The notes below the pieces were generated by a model. It made no database searches and was not told where the DNA came from. It saw only the letters and a program-made list of their open reading frames with translations. This document shows, one piece after another, positions 23,415-36,242 of a stretch of DNA of 64,000 bases. The first letter of the stretch is position 1, and each line of letters begins with the position of its first letter. The stretch covers positions 48,144 through 112,143 of the forward strand of contig NW_019775408.1 in the NCBI RefSeq assembly GCF_001039355.2, in the 5' to 3' direction. The translations under genes were made by a program, and so were the position numbers. Origin of the DNA: Lingula anatina (taxonomy: Eukaryota; Brachiopoda; Lingulata; Lingulida; Lingulidae).

Positions 23415-24367
23415 AATGCAGACCAATACAAAATGGTGCATCCAAGATTGGATATATACATTTATGGGTTTTTTTGTTTACTAAAAGACTAAGTGTATTC
23501 TGCTGTATTGAAATATTGCTCACAAGACTGCAAGTATTGCTATAAACAAATGCTATCCTATATGATGGCTTATTGCTTAGTTATATTTGTATAATCGCAC
23601 AAAAATTAAACAAGTCATAAATTTTTATAATGATTTCTTTTTGTTAATGGGTGTAAATTACAGGATTACCTCTAAATTTTGAACATGGAGGTCATTTGGA
23701 CCTCTCTTGAAAGAACATGGGGTCATTCAAAATGTGAGACAGTGTATCAGAAAAACGGGTGGATTTTTTTTGTGAATTTTTCATGACAGTGTGTCAGCCT
23801 CATAGTTGTACTGTGAAAGTACTGTAAAAGTCCATGGACAGTGTGTCAACTTCATGACAGCGTGTCAAGCTCATGGTTGTATCGTAAAAGTTCATGGACA
23901 AGCTGTAGGGTGATCAAAATGTTTTAAATCTAGAGAAGAAGGCCAGTATCCCACTGTGAGATATCTAGTCACAGATTGGTAAATCTAGTCGCAGACAAGG
24001 AGAGGTGATGATAGCTGAACACTTTGAACTGGGCTAGAGTGTATGACTTTCAGTTCTTGTTGACTGTGCTTCCAGTAAAATATTGTTAAGTTGGGAAGCT
24101 TATTGAGCTTTTCAGCTCAGTTTTACTCTACTTTATTTTAGAAATGAAGTTCTTCCTTGCCATATCTAATTTGACACATTGCCAGAAAATTAAAGTATTT
24201 CTCTTTATCACTGTTGGAGTGACAGTGTTACCAACATGACTGTCCAATTAGGCTTATATTGCTGCCTGCATTACTCCATTTAAACCACTGTATTTTTACT
24301 GATAATTATGATCATATATATTTCTTGACATATGTAACAAATAGATAAATAACCTAAGGTGAATAAA
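23415..24367 (+). other. LRRC58 copy 2 3' UTR with poly(A) signal
   Basis: Counterpart of the copy 1 3' UTR, ending at AATAAA (24362-24367). The long poly-T runs of copy 1 are much shorter here, as expected of slippage between alleles or recent copies. Confidence 0.6.
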
Positions 24368-24437
24368 ATTATTTATCATATATTTTGTGTCCGCGGTCAT
24401 AAATCCAAACCATGCAATTTTATGCTCACCAAAGGTT

Positions 24438-26366
24438 TTTTTTATAAAAGGATCCTAGTCTTAATAGTTCAAAAGAAAAAATTTGGTTTGGTTAAGGAGT
24501 CACTGGCGGCACGTGGATTTCCCTTGTAAGTGTTGTACTAGGATATTTGGTGACAGCATATATACATCTATAATACTTGGATTTATAAACACGTTCAAGT
24601 ATATTAAAGCTCACATATCTGTTCATTTCCCCTAGCTTTGCTAACATTGCTGTTATGTTTTTAACTGCTTGGTGTTTGTATAAATTATTTACCAGATTTG
24701 CTGTTCGTTTTTCATCAACAAATTACTCTGAATTCACCATTGTAGTACAATGAAAATATTAGGGTAAATTAGATTGGTTGAGCAATTATTTTGGGATTTA
24801 ATCATTCTGGTATTATCATAGTAGTCAACAACAGCTAATGTACAAACTTACTCTTGATGTAGAATGTCACTCTTTTTTCATTCACACTTAAGCAGGCCTT
24901 TCTTAAATGCCTCTCTTGGCCAATCCATAATCAAAATTTCCCCTCTTAAAAGAACTGCATGAAAATAACTTGCTTAAAAACAAAATCATGTTTATTCTTC
25001 AAATCTGTATTAATTTTTCCCAAATACAAGGAAAAGTAATGTATAATAATTTAATGGTACAAAACATTCACTACCAAATATTGTAAACCATTTTCAAATA
25101 ATAATAATAATAATAATAATAAAAATAATAATAATAATAATTACAAATTAGAATTTGAATGAAAAATAAGTGTAATTACTCAATGATTTTCAGTTAATAT
25201 TTCTCTTGAGGTTTATAACTTACACATACTTTTTACTGTCATTATCAAAGGGGGAAGGCTACATTTAGCATTAATTACAGAGTTAAATCATCAACAAAGC
25301 CTTTCAAATCACCAGTCTGCTATATCAACAAAGGAAAATATTCAAAACACTATTTGTTAGAAGCTTGGTCTTTGCCGATAAAGGTGCTCCTTCTGATGCT
25401 TCAATTGTCTCTGTACATTTTCCATCTACTGCATGTGTGAAGTCAAGCATACGCTGCTTTACAACAAATAGTATTTCACATCACATCACATATTTTCACA
25501 AGACACCAAAAAAGTACTACTATTTCAATGTACTTTTGACATACTGAGCTGATACTTGGTCACACAGTACATGAGCAAATGAAACAGGAAAGCCATTTTT
25601 GTGCTCTATCTTTATATGCTGGTGATGTATTACTATCATTTGAAAAGTAGCCAATCACATTCAACATTAGTTCACAGCATTGCATCTGAATATTGGACAA
25701 ATAAAACCTGCAATCAGATTAGCTATATATATTATTTGGCGAGGCACTGAGAATCCAACTAGTCCAACAAAACCAGTGCATGTACACTTGGGTGTTCCAC
25801 TCAAGATATATTTGTTATTTTAAATGAAAGGTTTACATGTTACGTCCAGTGCACTTACGTAATTTCATGGATTTTAAAAGTAAAAAATTGGACCTAGTGC
25901 CCACGATTCTAGGGTAACCTGTAGTGACACATCAAGTTTAAAACATAATCTACAATTTTGATTTCTTGCAACAACTTCTGTGCACTGAAATTCCTTTAGT
26001 TTTATGCTGAAGTATAATGCTTAATCCATTATTTTTTTTTATGTAACTAAATACTTGGATAATATTACACTGCATTTTGTAGCTGTATATTAGTGCTTCA
26101 AAAACAGTCTATTGCTGACAAGCATATCATATAAGAGCACATGGTATACCTATAAACAAACTTTTAGTTCCACCTGATACCCAGAGCTATATCATAAAAG
26201 CCTATTGCTTAACTCCAGCAATCTCATGATCCTAGTATATCAGATAGGATATAGAGAGTACAAATTTCCTATAAGGAATACAATTCAATTGGTTGAACTG
26301 ATAATCTATGCCAGCTGTCATTAAAATGATTGAATTTCTCTCCTCATCCTCAGCACTGTATCCAGT
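24438..26366. other. Region between LRRC58 copy 2 and ALIX
   Basis: AT-rich sequence with an (AAT)n tract at about 25099-25140. The part next to 26366 is presumably the ALIX 3' UTR on the minus strand. Poly(A) use could not be fixed; a minus-strand AATAAA at about 24985-24990 is one candidate. No other gene seen. Confidence 0.5.
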
Positions 26367-29300
26367 CTACCTCCACTGCTGCTGTGGGTATGGATATTCT
26401 CCTTGCTGTGGTGGATACTGGGGTGGATACTGTGGCCCCCCCTGTTGGGGGTATGGTGGTGCCCCCTGTTGGGGGTAAGCTGGTGCCCCCTGCTGGGGGT
26501 ACTGTGGGGCACCTTGTTGTGGGTATTGTTGTGGGTAACCCCCTTGTTGTTGATGACCCATGTAAGGGTTATATGGGTTGTATCCACCAGGCATTGGCAT
26601 TGGGGTGTATTGTGGGTATGGTGATGGTTGGCTGTAGGGGGCAGCACCATATGCTGGACCTGAAGCAGAGAAGCAAATCAGTCAGGAATTTATCATTCAA
26701 GGCATCATATATTGGGCATAATAAGCAAGTCTATAAACAACAGAATTAGTCTAGACAGAAAGCATTTTTTTCATTCATAACTTATGCTAATAGAACAAAT
26801 GAAACAAATAGAAATTCAAATCAGGCGAGTGAATAAATGAAAATGGGAAAAAAAATTTAAACATCAAAAAGAGCAAAGAACACAAGGCAGATGAGAACTA
26901 CCAACTTAAAACAGTTTTTAAATGAAATGAAAGCCATATATTATAAAAAGGAAACAAAATAAAATTACCCTGACTACCAGGTTGAGAGGGGTAAGGTAAC
27001 TGAGAGGGGGGGCCAGAAGAGGGTGCCTGAGATGGTGCACTGGTTGGTGGCCCTTGGGGTGGTGCACTATAACTGCTACTAGGTGGAGCCTGAGTGGGGG
27101 CTGAAATAAAGGCACAACTAAGTCAAATTTGCAACAGTAAACATACTGAAACTAACTTAAAAGAGGCTAACAGAAATTGAAGTAAGCAACAACACTTATC
27201 CTAGGACTTCGCACATTTCTATCTCTTGTGAAACTGAAACTGGATGATAATAATAGATGACAGAAGAGGTGAATGTATCATTTAGAAAACGAGCTACTTT
27301 TTTTTTCTCTGACAGATTCCAGCTAGGTTACTTTCACACAGAAACAAGATTTAAGTTGAAATAGGTATTTAAACTGGAATAGTTAAATCTTAATTTCACA
27401 ATGAATGTCTCTCTCTCTCTCTCTCTGACTCACCACTAGGTGGAGCCTGTGCTGTAGCTGGCAAGGTTGGAGGGGGTGGCCTGGCAGGCGGAGCTCGTGC
27501 TGCAACAATGAATCAGTCACTTAATCAAGACCCGTTTTCAAAAATCATGTAGATCATCATTTCATTCAACAGAATTAAATCATCATATCTTAACATTAAA
27601 AAAACATTTAAGGACATTTTATGACAATGGTAGTGTACGGGAAAGCATAGAAGCACATGTGTATCCATGCACAAGTTCATACAGCTGCACACGTTCACAT
27701 CCACAAATATCACATGTAAATGACACACACACATGCGCAGACAGGTTTACCAACTACTGATTCCAGCAGTACCTGTATGTACGTGGGAGCATGTGCGCAT
27801 CCACACGTGTGTGCTACTTACGCTGCTGGTAACTAGGTGCAGCAGGTGTCGGCGCTGTCTTCTGATTGGCTATGCTGGACTGCAGGTCCTTCATCATGTC
27901 CTCCTTTTCCGTCTTCCGTGCAAAGCAGAAGTCTGTCACTTTGTTTTGGAATTTCACCAGCAGCTGGGTAAGGTCATTGTAGAACTAGAAAAAAAAAATA
28001 CTCAGTAAAATACAAAGTAAGAAAGATTACTTTACTCATACTAGTGTTGCTTGATGAACATCGTTTAGACATAGTCAATTTTCTTTATTGTGTTTATACA
28101 GAAAGCCAGGCAAGTACCTTTGCCATCTTGCCTCTGTCATCTGCTAATTAAAATTAAATGTAGTTTGAAAGTGCCTGACTATAAATCAATAAACAAAGGC
28201 AACATTTAAAGTGAATACACATACGTCTAAGTTTAGAGTTATACATTTGCAATCATTTCCTTTAAACCTTTCTTGCATTGCTGTAATCATTACTTGTTTA
28301 TTTATGTTTACCTAGTAAATATGATTTAATTAATAGTGTATAGAAAGTTTGGTAAGTTTACTATAGGATGAAATGTCAAAGGCTTTAAAAATAAATATTC
28401 TATTTAACCTTTGTGCCTTCCTCCAGGTTGCCTTTCAGTTCTCGGAATGCATCGTAACCAGACTGGAGCTCCTTCAAGATCTTCTCCCTTTCCGCTGCAC
28501 TCTGGTTGGAGTCCCTCTGGCGGCAGAAGTCCATGTTCACTCTCTGGAATAAGGTGTAAAACACAAATAACTACAGTAATAACAGCAAACAAATATATTG
28601 CAAAATTCAGCAGTGAATTACATGCACATGATAGAAATTTAACAGTAAGAGGGTAATAAGACATAAATTTTATTAAATAAATAAACATATATGAAATCCC
28701 CTTCCCTAATCTCTCCTGAAAAAGATGCCTTTGGCATATACATTGCACTGTCATTATTAACAAATAAATAACTAAAAGATGTATCACAAAAAACATCTCA
28801 CCTCCACGTTTATCATGATGGACTCTTGTCTCTCGCAGCTTTCCTGAACTTGCTGTTGTAGAGGACCATATATGCGGTCTAATTCTGCTGCAGACAGGCT
28901 CTCCTCGTTAATAGCACCATCTTGGGCTAAGGCAGCCATAAACTTTGAAGCTGGAAACATCATCAAAAAAGGACTGTTTTAACAATATTCTAGGTTAATT
29001 ATTGTGCTTATAATAAGATTTTCAAAAAGGAAAAGAACAATAGCTTTAAAGCCCATGCATGTGTTTGTACAGAAAATGCCCGACATAAACATTTTCGTTA
29101 CATTTTACAACCATTATGATGATTCTTACAGGATAAATTCAAACCCAAGCTGAAGAGTGAAATTCCAATGATTAGCTTAAATTTATTAAAATTGACTTGT
29201 CAAAAAACATCCTTTTATTTTTTCACTTATTGTACCTCAAAATGAACCCATGCCTATATTCACTCTGTTGTGGGTGCGCTGAAAACAGTGCACTTACTCA

Positions 29301-32300
29301 TATCACATTTTTGCTCTTTGATCTCCATCTCAATGGCATCCCTCTCTGCCTTGATGGCCTCCACCTGCTGCATCAGTGTTCTCAACTCCTTCACTGTAGG
29401 GCTGTCCTTCAGGGCTGCAGCAGGGCTGGCAGATGGCAGGGCACTTTTTAATTCCTATGTGTAAATTTGTAAATTAATAAATAAACATACAAACACACAC
29501 ATTAGGCTATGGTTTCTTGTTCTTCACCATTTTAGGCAATTTCATAACTGAACTGGAAATTATGAGCAATAAATAGCAATGATTAAAATGTTTAATAAAA
29601 TATTGGTAAAAGGAGCTGTTGGCATCGAGCCTGCATTTCCATTGAAGAAACAGAACAGTGAAAGTCTGCAATACATGCTAAAGATTATTAAAACAGATTT
29701 TCATATACTGCATCAGCCTGTGAGATAAGAACAAGTTGACAGTCATACAGTGAGAAGGTGACACAAAAAGTAGAATTTTACCCCTGGGTTGCTCAAAAGC
29801 TTAATTGCTCTCTCATTTTCACTGTATTTGGCTTTCACAATCCCATCTGCCTTGATGGCATTGTCTAAAATTCCTTGGTATTTAGCTGCCTCTGCTCGTA
29901 TTGGCTCTGTCAGCTTTATAGATGGCGTTCTTGTCCACCTTTCCTTGAACTGTTGTCTAAGCTGATCATCTGATGCTTGCTCCTCATCAAGTAATTTTAT
30001 TGCCTGAAGCAGAATTAGATTACAATGTGAATAAATAAATAATATAAAATATATAAATATTGAAAATAGGAACATTTCCAGATGAATAATGATGATTCAA
30101 ACAAACAGCTGTAATACCTACTTTATTTTTTTTAACTGTATTACTTTAATAGTGTTTGATATGGCAATGTAATACTTATTTCACAAACCATACTAGTACA
30201 TAAAATGCATTTTTTTACATCCATTTTTAGATTTCATGCTTACACTGTTTCAGTTTCTGTTACATAACAAACAAAGGCTAAATATAACTTGCGGCAGAAA
30301 TTGGCCTTGGTTTGCGAAATGTTAAATAATTAAGATGAAGAAGACGTTTAATTCTGCAAACTAAGACCCACTTGGCTGGACTGTAGGTAAAAAGAAAAAT
30401 TAGTACAACCAGGTAGTTTTACCTCCCCAAGTATCTCCCTATTTCTTGCCAATGATTCTGGCAGATCCTGCATCAGTTGAGCTATGTGGTTTATTCCTCC
30501 CTCCGACTGAACTTTCTGCGCCTTTTCCATCAAAGATGGTGGCACATCGCTCCCTGAGAAATCCTCTATTGATGCAGGAAGGTTCAAAGAGGCCAGAACA
30601 CTGGAATCACATTGGATTGTGTTGGATGAGATACATGTCAATAAGCAATTGTGTTACATGTGATAAATGTCTAGAAACAATTGTGTCAGATATCATAAGA
30701 TACACATCTTGAAGCAATGGTATGAGGTTACATGAATTTCAAGTAATGATATGTAATAAGTAGCAACAATGTTTATTTTAGTACTCATGGCAAATGAAAT
30801 GTAACTGGAAGAAGTATGTTAATTGTTTACTGTGCAAGTTACTGATCCCAAAACCATAGTGCTGAGCTGCTTGAAATAAAGTGCAGGACTCTTTAAGACT
30901 AAAATATGAAATCATTGAGGATATATCTGATAATTTTATGTATCCCATGTAAAATGGTTGCACATATTTTCACTTCACTGAATATTTTTTTCTTCCAGTC
31001 TCTACTTATCAAATGACTGCACTACCACATATTTGTATTCTTACCTGTTCATGAGCTGTGTCTGCTCTCGTAGCTTGCCCACAGCCATCTGTACAACCTG
31101 TTCCTTCTTGTTCTCGTGGGTCATCAGAGCCTGGTGGACATTCAGAGGAACTAGCTTCTCAAACAAATCTGAAGACATGTTAACATATTTGGTTACATTA
31201 ACCCTCCTAAGACAGATTAATATATATTAGGTTCATATACTTCAAAGAAGCTCTCAAAAAGAAAAACGAGTGATAATTTGAGAATAATTTGGTTATTCAG
31301 CAGGGATAGCCTCTTTAGAAAAGTCTACAGAAAAATAAATAAAACTATTTATGTTTACTCAAACAAGCCTTAAAAGACACTAGAATATTTTGGAGTCAGT
31401 AGAACTAACTTTCTCAAACAAGTCTGAAGAGACATACATAAATCACTCTAGGATTATCTGCTTACAACCCTAAAACCACTTAATGATATTTTTTACTTTC
31501 AATGCTACCGTTTTTTTTTTTTTTTCAAATTTGTCTGACAGTGAGCAATGGTATGCATTCAAATAAACACAATGTTTATTAACTACTTAATTATTCTTTA
31601 GTTTGATAAAGAATACTGACATAGTAAACTTCTGTATTCCCAGGCTTACAGTTAATTTAAAGGCCAAAATGTACACAGCGACATTAACAAATAAACAAAT
31701 AATGATATCATATGTTTCAAATATATTTCTCTGTCTTTATAGTTAAAGAGCGGTTTTAAATTGCTTAGCTCCCTGTATAAAATTCTAGTTAAGCACCTTT
31801 GAAATCACTTCCCATAGGAGAAGCTATAGGAATTGCTTTGGCTACAGGTGCTTTCCCTATGGGATCCAGGTTACCCCTGCTTGGAATCTTATCATGGTAG
31901 ATAAAGTTGTTGTCCTTTTCTGCCGAATCCAAAGCACGCTGTATTTTAGCCATTTTTTCTGAGAAGTTCACTTCTTTGCCACCCCTGGTAACTGCAGCTT
32001 GCATTAGCTCTTTGGCATGCTAAAATTATAATAGGAAGAAGAAGATTAAGACAATTAACATCTTGGAAATATTTAGAGAATATGTATCAAATCTTTTAAA
32101 GGGAGAGACTTTTTTTACATCTATGCATCTGTCTAACATGAAAAATCATGTACTGTATGAAATACACTGGCCTTTGGTCTATAGTTAAGATTTACCCACA
32201 GTCAATCTATCAATGATTAACCTGTGCTCTGTAGTCTAGCTGTCAGACTGAGAGGCATGCCCTCTGTCTAATGTTTCCCATTGAAAAACTATCTGAGATT

Positions 32301-35300
32301 TTCCCAGTCTATTTGTTTGAGTATTTCCCATTGTCCAGCAATCCAAGATTTACATGCAGCCTAGCTATTCAAGATTGGCCTTTAGTCCAGCTACTAGCTG
32401 TCTATATATTTACATATAGTTCACCTACCAGTTGTCTATATATTTACCTGTAATCTAGCTATCTCCTCCCCATATGCGTGGTTCTGCTGACACACCATGG
32501 CCTGGTGATACTCTGCCATGGCATGGTACGCTGCCTGTTTGCCCGCTGTGACGCTGATCCAGTTGGGTGGCCATAGCTCTCTGATGGAGTACATCTGCAG
32601 CTGTCTCATAGCCTCCGCGTATAGGTCTGAGCACTGGTTACAGAGCTTGGCTGTAACAGCGTCCTTCATTTTATCTTTGAAAGGAAAAAAAGAGACAGTT
32701 AACTTTGGTAGATAATACTAGCCGAAAAAATACCATTTTAATAATTCTGAAAATGCAAATGTCTGTCCTACCTTCAATTCCTTCAGGCAGTAGCTCAAAC
32801 TGTAGTTTCTTGCAGTTTTCAGGTAAGTGTTTCCATTTTTTCACGTGGTAAATAGCATACATTTACTTCATTTGACATTGGCAACCATTTTATTATTTTC
32901 ATACCATTTTGTTGCCTTTTTTCATATTACAGTTTAGTTTTGGGTTAAGTTCAAAAGTTACCTGCAATAGCTTTCAGGCAGTTACGCTTCTGGGTGTGTG
33001 CTAATAAGAAAGCTTTCTAGGAGTGGGGAATCACCTACTTACCTGCAATAGCTTTCAGACAGTAGCTCTCCTGGGCATGTGCTAACATGAGAAGCTGGAG
33101 TGCAGTCAAGGTATCTGTGGTAAGATCTGGGGTGGTGCCTTGTGGTACTAGGGACATCACACTCTCACTAAGGTAAGTATATATGCCTGCTGCTTGCTGA
33201 AAAGTTACATACGGAACATTTTTATTGACTTCTCATGCAGACATAACTGAACTTGGCAATACTGCAATCTTTTACTTGGGTAATGGGTTTGAAAAGTCAC
33301 TTGCCAAAACAATATTGTGGTTTGTACAAGGAAGTTTTAACTTGCCTCCTGAAAACCAACAGTTGAATCCAACATGTTTTACACATAAACACACAAACAA
33401 GAATATCATATCTACCTGATACATTTTTGCACTCATTTTCAGTCCCTCATCTGACTCATGGTTTTGAAGCTGTCCTATCTGACTTTGAAGTGCTGCTATG
33501 TTGAACAGTAAACACACTTTCTCATAAGCAGCCGAGGAAATACCTGGAATAAAGGATGAATTACATCACATACCGTCAAGAAATGCTTAGAAAAGACAAT
33601 TATATTCTTCACAAATTTCCCTTCCACTGGTTTCAAATTTGTACAAAATGGTATGGTAACTAGTCAGTGACATTAGCCTCCAATCTCAGGCTAACAGCTG
33701 TAAATTTTGTACTGATAAAAATATTGGATTTTACACAAAGTTAATAGTCCAATAAGATAAGTGGGATTTTTTTTTAAATTGTTGATTATTTTTTGTTGTC
33801 AACATTTAACATTTGGGTTTTTAATTTCAACCAGACTAGTAGCTTTCTGATGTGCTATAATACTGCCTGGTTAATCCCCACATAGCACTTACTTAGTGTG
33901 TTCTTTCCACCAAAAAAAGTTTCTTTATCAAATGCATCTTGCCATTTGAAATTGATGCGGATCTAAAATAAGGAATAAAAAATAAAGGAAATACTTAGAT
34001 GATGATAATGTTCAAAGTATTATGGAGTACAAGTACAAAACAAAGTTACATTAGATATAATTGTATCATTTCAACATAGTGATAAAAGTACGTTTCCATA
34101 CTTTATTAACAACAAGGTTAACATACTTTATTAACAATATCTTAAAAGTTAATTATCAACAACACATTATAGGTGAACATCAACAAAATAATATGCCACT
34201 TCCCTACCTGGTTTTCTGCTATGGGAAGTTTTGCCTCAATTGCTACTAACTGGTCATGGTATCTAAAAAATAATATTTTTCATATAAATTAAAAAACTTA
34301 TGTTCAAAGTATTCTCTTTTTATGGCATTAGTCCTAAAACATTCAAGATGCTATAAACTGTGCCTTATTACTGAAAAACTTACTAGTAAAAGGGGTTCCT
34401 CTGTGACTGTGATACAGAGTTTAAAAGGATAAAAATATTCATTTAAGTCAATTTTTTTTCTTCCTTAGGTAAATAACAATTTCCCATACTACCCAATGGT
34501 AATGAATCCATTCTGACATTCAAAGTTAGTCCATGTTTTTATCTTAAAAGTTTGGTTTATATTACTACGGAGTATAGACAGATGTCCACGTGTTCTAATG
34601 GCAAGCACAGATTCCAGAAAAATTTTGATAATCTCTGTTTTGGTGGTAAAATGGAATTAATTATATATCTATCTCATGCGACAGTTGTTATCCCTTTGAG
34701 TTTGAGTGTGTGTGTGTGTGTGTGTTTTCAGATTTTGTTTTATATATGTAAAAAATAAGTCAGTCAATCGTATTTGCAATCAAGTCTCCACTGACGAAAT
34801 CAGTTTCTTGTAGTTTAGAACTAATTGTAATACTTACTATGCTTACCTCAAACACACGTTAATGCTGACTGTACATAGCAATGCACACACACTGTCATGT
34901 AAGCATGAGTCATGTCCAAGTAGATTGAAAACAATAAAACATTTTCTTGATATAAATTACTACTACATGTCCTTGTATATTCAACTTTTTGGGAAAAAAT
35001 AATAAAGCCAACGCCCGTATTTTGACATTGGTTGAAACTTACATATTTTATCTTATCAGGAAATATTGACTTGATAATATTTTAGTTGATTGGATCAACA
35101 CGTAAACTCACCGGTAGAGAACGTCTAAGGCGGATTCATGTCGGTCCATTGACTTGGATATCATCTGACTTCGCAATCTATCAAAATCTTTTAGAGCCTG
35201 ATTAAAATCTTCGATGTTATAGTCGGGGTACGTCGTCTGAATGAACCCCCGAAGAGGCCCAGCCATCTCGACTTCCCAGCACTTCTTCATAGGCACTGCA

Positions 35301-35314
35301 ATGAAGTTCGCCAT
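26367..35314 (-). CDS. PDCD6IP: ALIX / programmed cell death 6-interacting protein
   Basis: Seventeen minus-strand exons: 35112-35314 (ATG at 35314), 34208-34262, 33893-33962, 33416-33543, 33043-33196, 32448-32674, 31797-32019, 31045-31168, 30423-30600, 29782-30003, 29298-29454, 28802-28950, 28409-28543, 27822-27984, 27434-27499, 26969-27100, 26367-26659. Phases agree, giving 892 residues (human 868). ALIX is a cytosolic adaptor linking ESCRT-I and ESCRT-III in multivesicular body sorting, cytokinesis and membrane repair. Order: Bro1 domain (about 1-370; [18 protein letters not shown]), V domain (about 370-715; [40 protein letters not shown]), proline-rich tail (about 716-892) with the SH3-binding [11 protein letters not shown] and a YPQQG-type repeat in the last exon. 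I found no P(S/T)AP motif for TSG101. Partial copies of the end of exon 5 lie in intron 5. Confidence 0.96.
32962..33000 (-). other. Candidate 39-nt cassette exon in ALIX intron 5
   Basis: Positions 32960-33014 resemble the 3' end of exon 5 and its donor (33041-33095) at about 80% by eye. A TTATTAG acceptor and a GTAACT donor enclose 39 bases. Both borders are phase 1, so inclusion would add 13 residues ([13 protein letters not shown]) without a frameshift, just after the parental CLKAIA. A third, more decayed copy lies at about 32768-32815, with a donor but no compatible open frame. Confidence 0.35.
34428..34702. mobile_element. MITE family G, diverged copy in ALIX intron 1
   Basis: It shares the internal blocks TTTCCCATAC, AATGAATCCATT and CATTCAAAGTTAGTCC and the right end TTATCCCTTTGAG with the better preserved element at 38289-38637. 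Ends and interior are diverged. Non-coding. Confidence 0.6.
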
Positions 35315-35319
35315 TTTGA

Positions 35320-35400
35320 AAAATGTTATGTCATGTGACCGGAGACGTCATTTGACCCCTGACCTACACTGGCCACTTCCTACTTGTATTTGGCCTACAC
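35320..35400 (-). promoter_or_regulatory. ALIX proximal promoter motifs
   Basis: Just upstream of the start codon are a palindromic E-box GTCATGTGAC (35330-35339) and a CRE-like GACGTCA (35344-35350). The E-box resembles the sites of TFEB/MITF-type factors that control endolysosomal genes. The motifs are visible; their use is inference. A nested transposon begins at 35400. Confidence 0.35.
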
Positions 35401-35847
35401 AAGTGGCGGATTTAGGAGGTGTCGGGGATCCTGACCCAGGGGCGGATTTAGGCCGTCTTCTGGGTCTTCCCTTTCTCAAGTTTTCATTGACGGGCATCTA
35501 ATTTTTTTCTGTCGGAAGACGGTCAAAATTAAATGGAGGCTGGATCAGCAAAGATAATTAATTTGGAAGACAGTCCGAAAATATCTCTGGATCCGCCTCT
35601 GACTGACACCCCCCCCCCCCCTTCGATTTCTGAAAAAAAAATCACACCAATGGTCCCGTCTTGAAATAAGAATGTTGACTAGCTGAAACATAAAGTTCTA
35701 AACCGTACTATGCAAATGGCACCGCGTACGTATGTTCTTTCTCAAATACAAAATACCAATTTTTTCAGGAACTACGTGCCAAGGGAGGGGGGGGGGCGGC
35801 TTTGCATCCGCGGACCCCCCCTTCAAATAATCCTGGATCCGCCCCTG
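35400..35847. mobile_element. Nested hAT-like MITEs upstream of ALIX
   Basis: The outer element starts CAAGTGGCGGATTTAGG and ends CCTGGATCCGCCCCTG. A second element with the same type of ends (CAGGGGCGGATTTAGG at 35437, CTGGATCCGCCTCTG ending 35601) sits inside it. The outer right arm (GGATCCGCCCCTG plus a G/C-rich block) is the inverse of the left arm at 309. Confidence 0.65.
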
Positions 35848-36240
35848 ATCACACAAATCATTCAAATATATTATATATTATATATTTGTGAATTCATAAA
35901 TTGAATATATTGTAATTTCACATTCGTGGGTTTAAATATGACACAGTATATCGACAGAGTAAATAAGAATAATCATAGATCTAGATGAAAATAAAAAAGT
36001 GATTTAGTTTTAACCTAGAGTATAGAAATGAATAAATTAATTTATAAATAAATAGATGTTAATAAATAAATTAATATAAATTCTTTTTTTTTTTTTTGTC
36101 GGGTTTTCGGAAAAAATAGCCCTAAGTAAATTATATTTGAAGTAGTGTTTCGATGCAAAGAGGTCTACCACAAAAAGAAACTGAAAGATCGACTGTATTG
36201 ATTGTGAATATTGTGAATGCGTTAGCTGCGTCTTGGTGAC
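35848..36240. other. Spacer between the ALIX and HSC70 promoters
   Basis: AT-rich sequence with ATATATTATATA and AATAAATTAAT runs and a poly-T at about 36084-36098. No coding signal seen. The two genes are transcribed away from each other, about 1 kb apart. Confidence 0.6.
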
Positions 36241-36242
36241 CC

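Larger units (their letters stand above)
20613..24437. repeat. Segmental duplication, unit 2
   Basis: Near-identical copy of 16640-20520 in the same orientation. Differences are SNPs, poly-T length changes and indels of a few bases; coding changes are almost all silent. Confidence 0.95.

Noticed and set aside
26330-26749. 139-residue plus-strand open frame rich in Val/Gly
   Set aside because: Antisense shadow of the repetitive proline-rich last exon of ALIX.
32768-32815. Third copy of the ALIX exon 5 tail as a further cassette exon
   Set aside because: Entered in phase 1 from exon 5, the frame meets a TGA at once; only a relic is supported.
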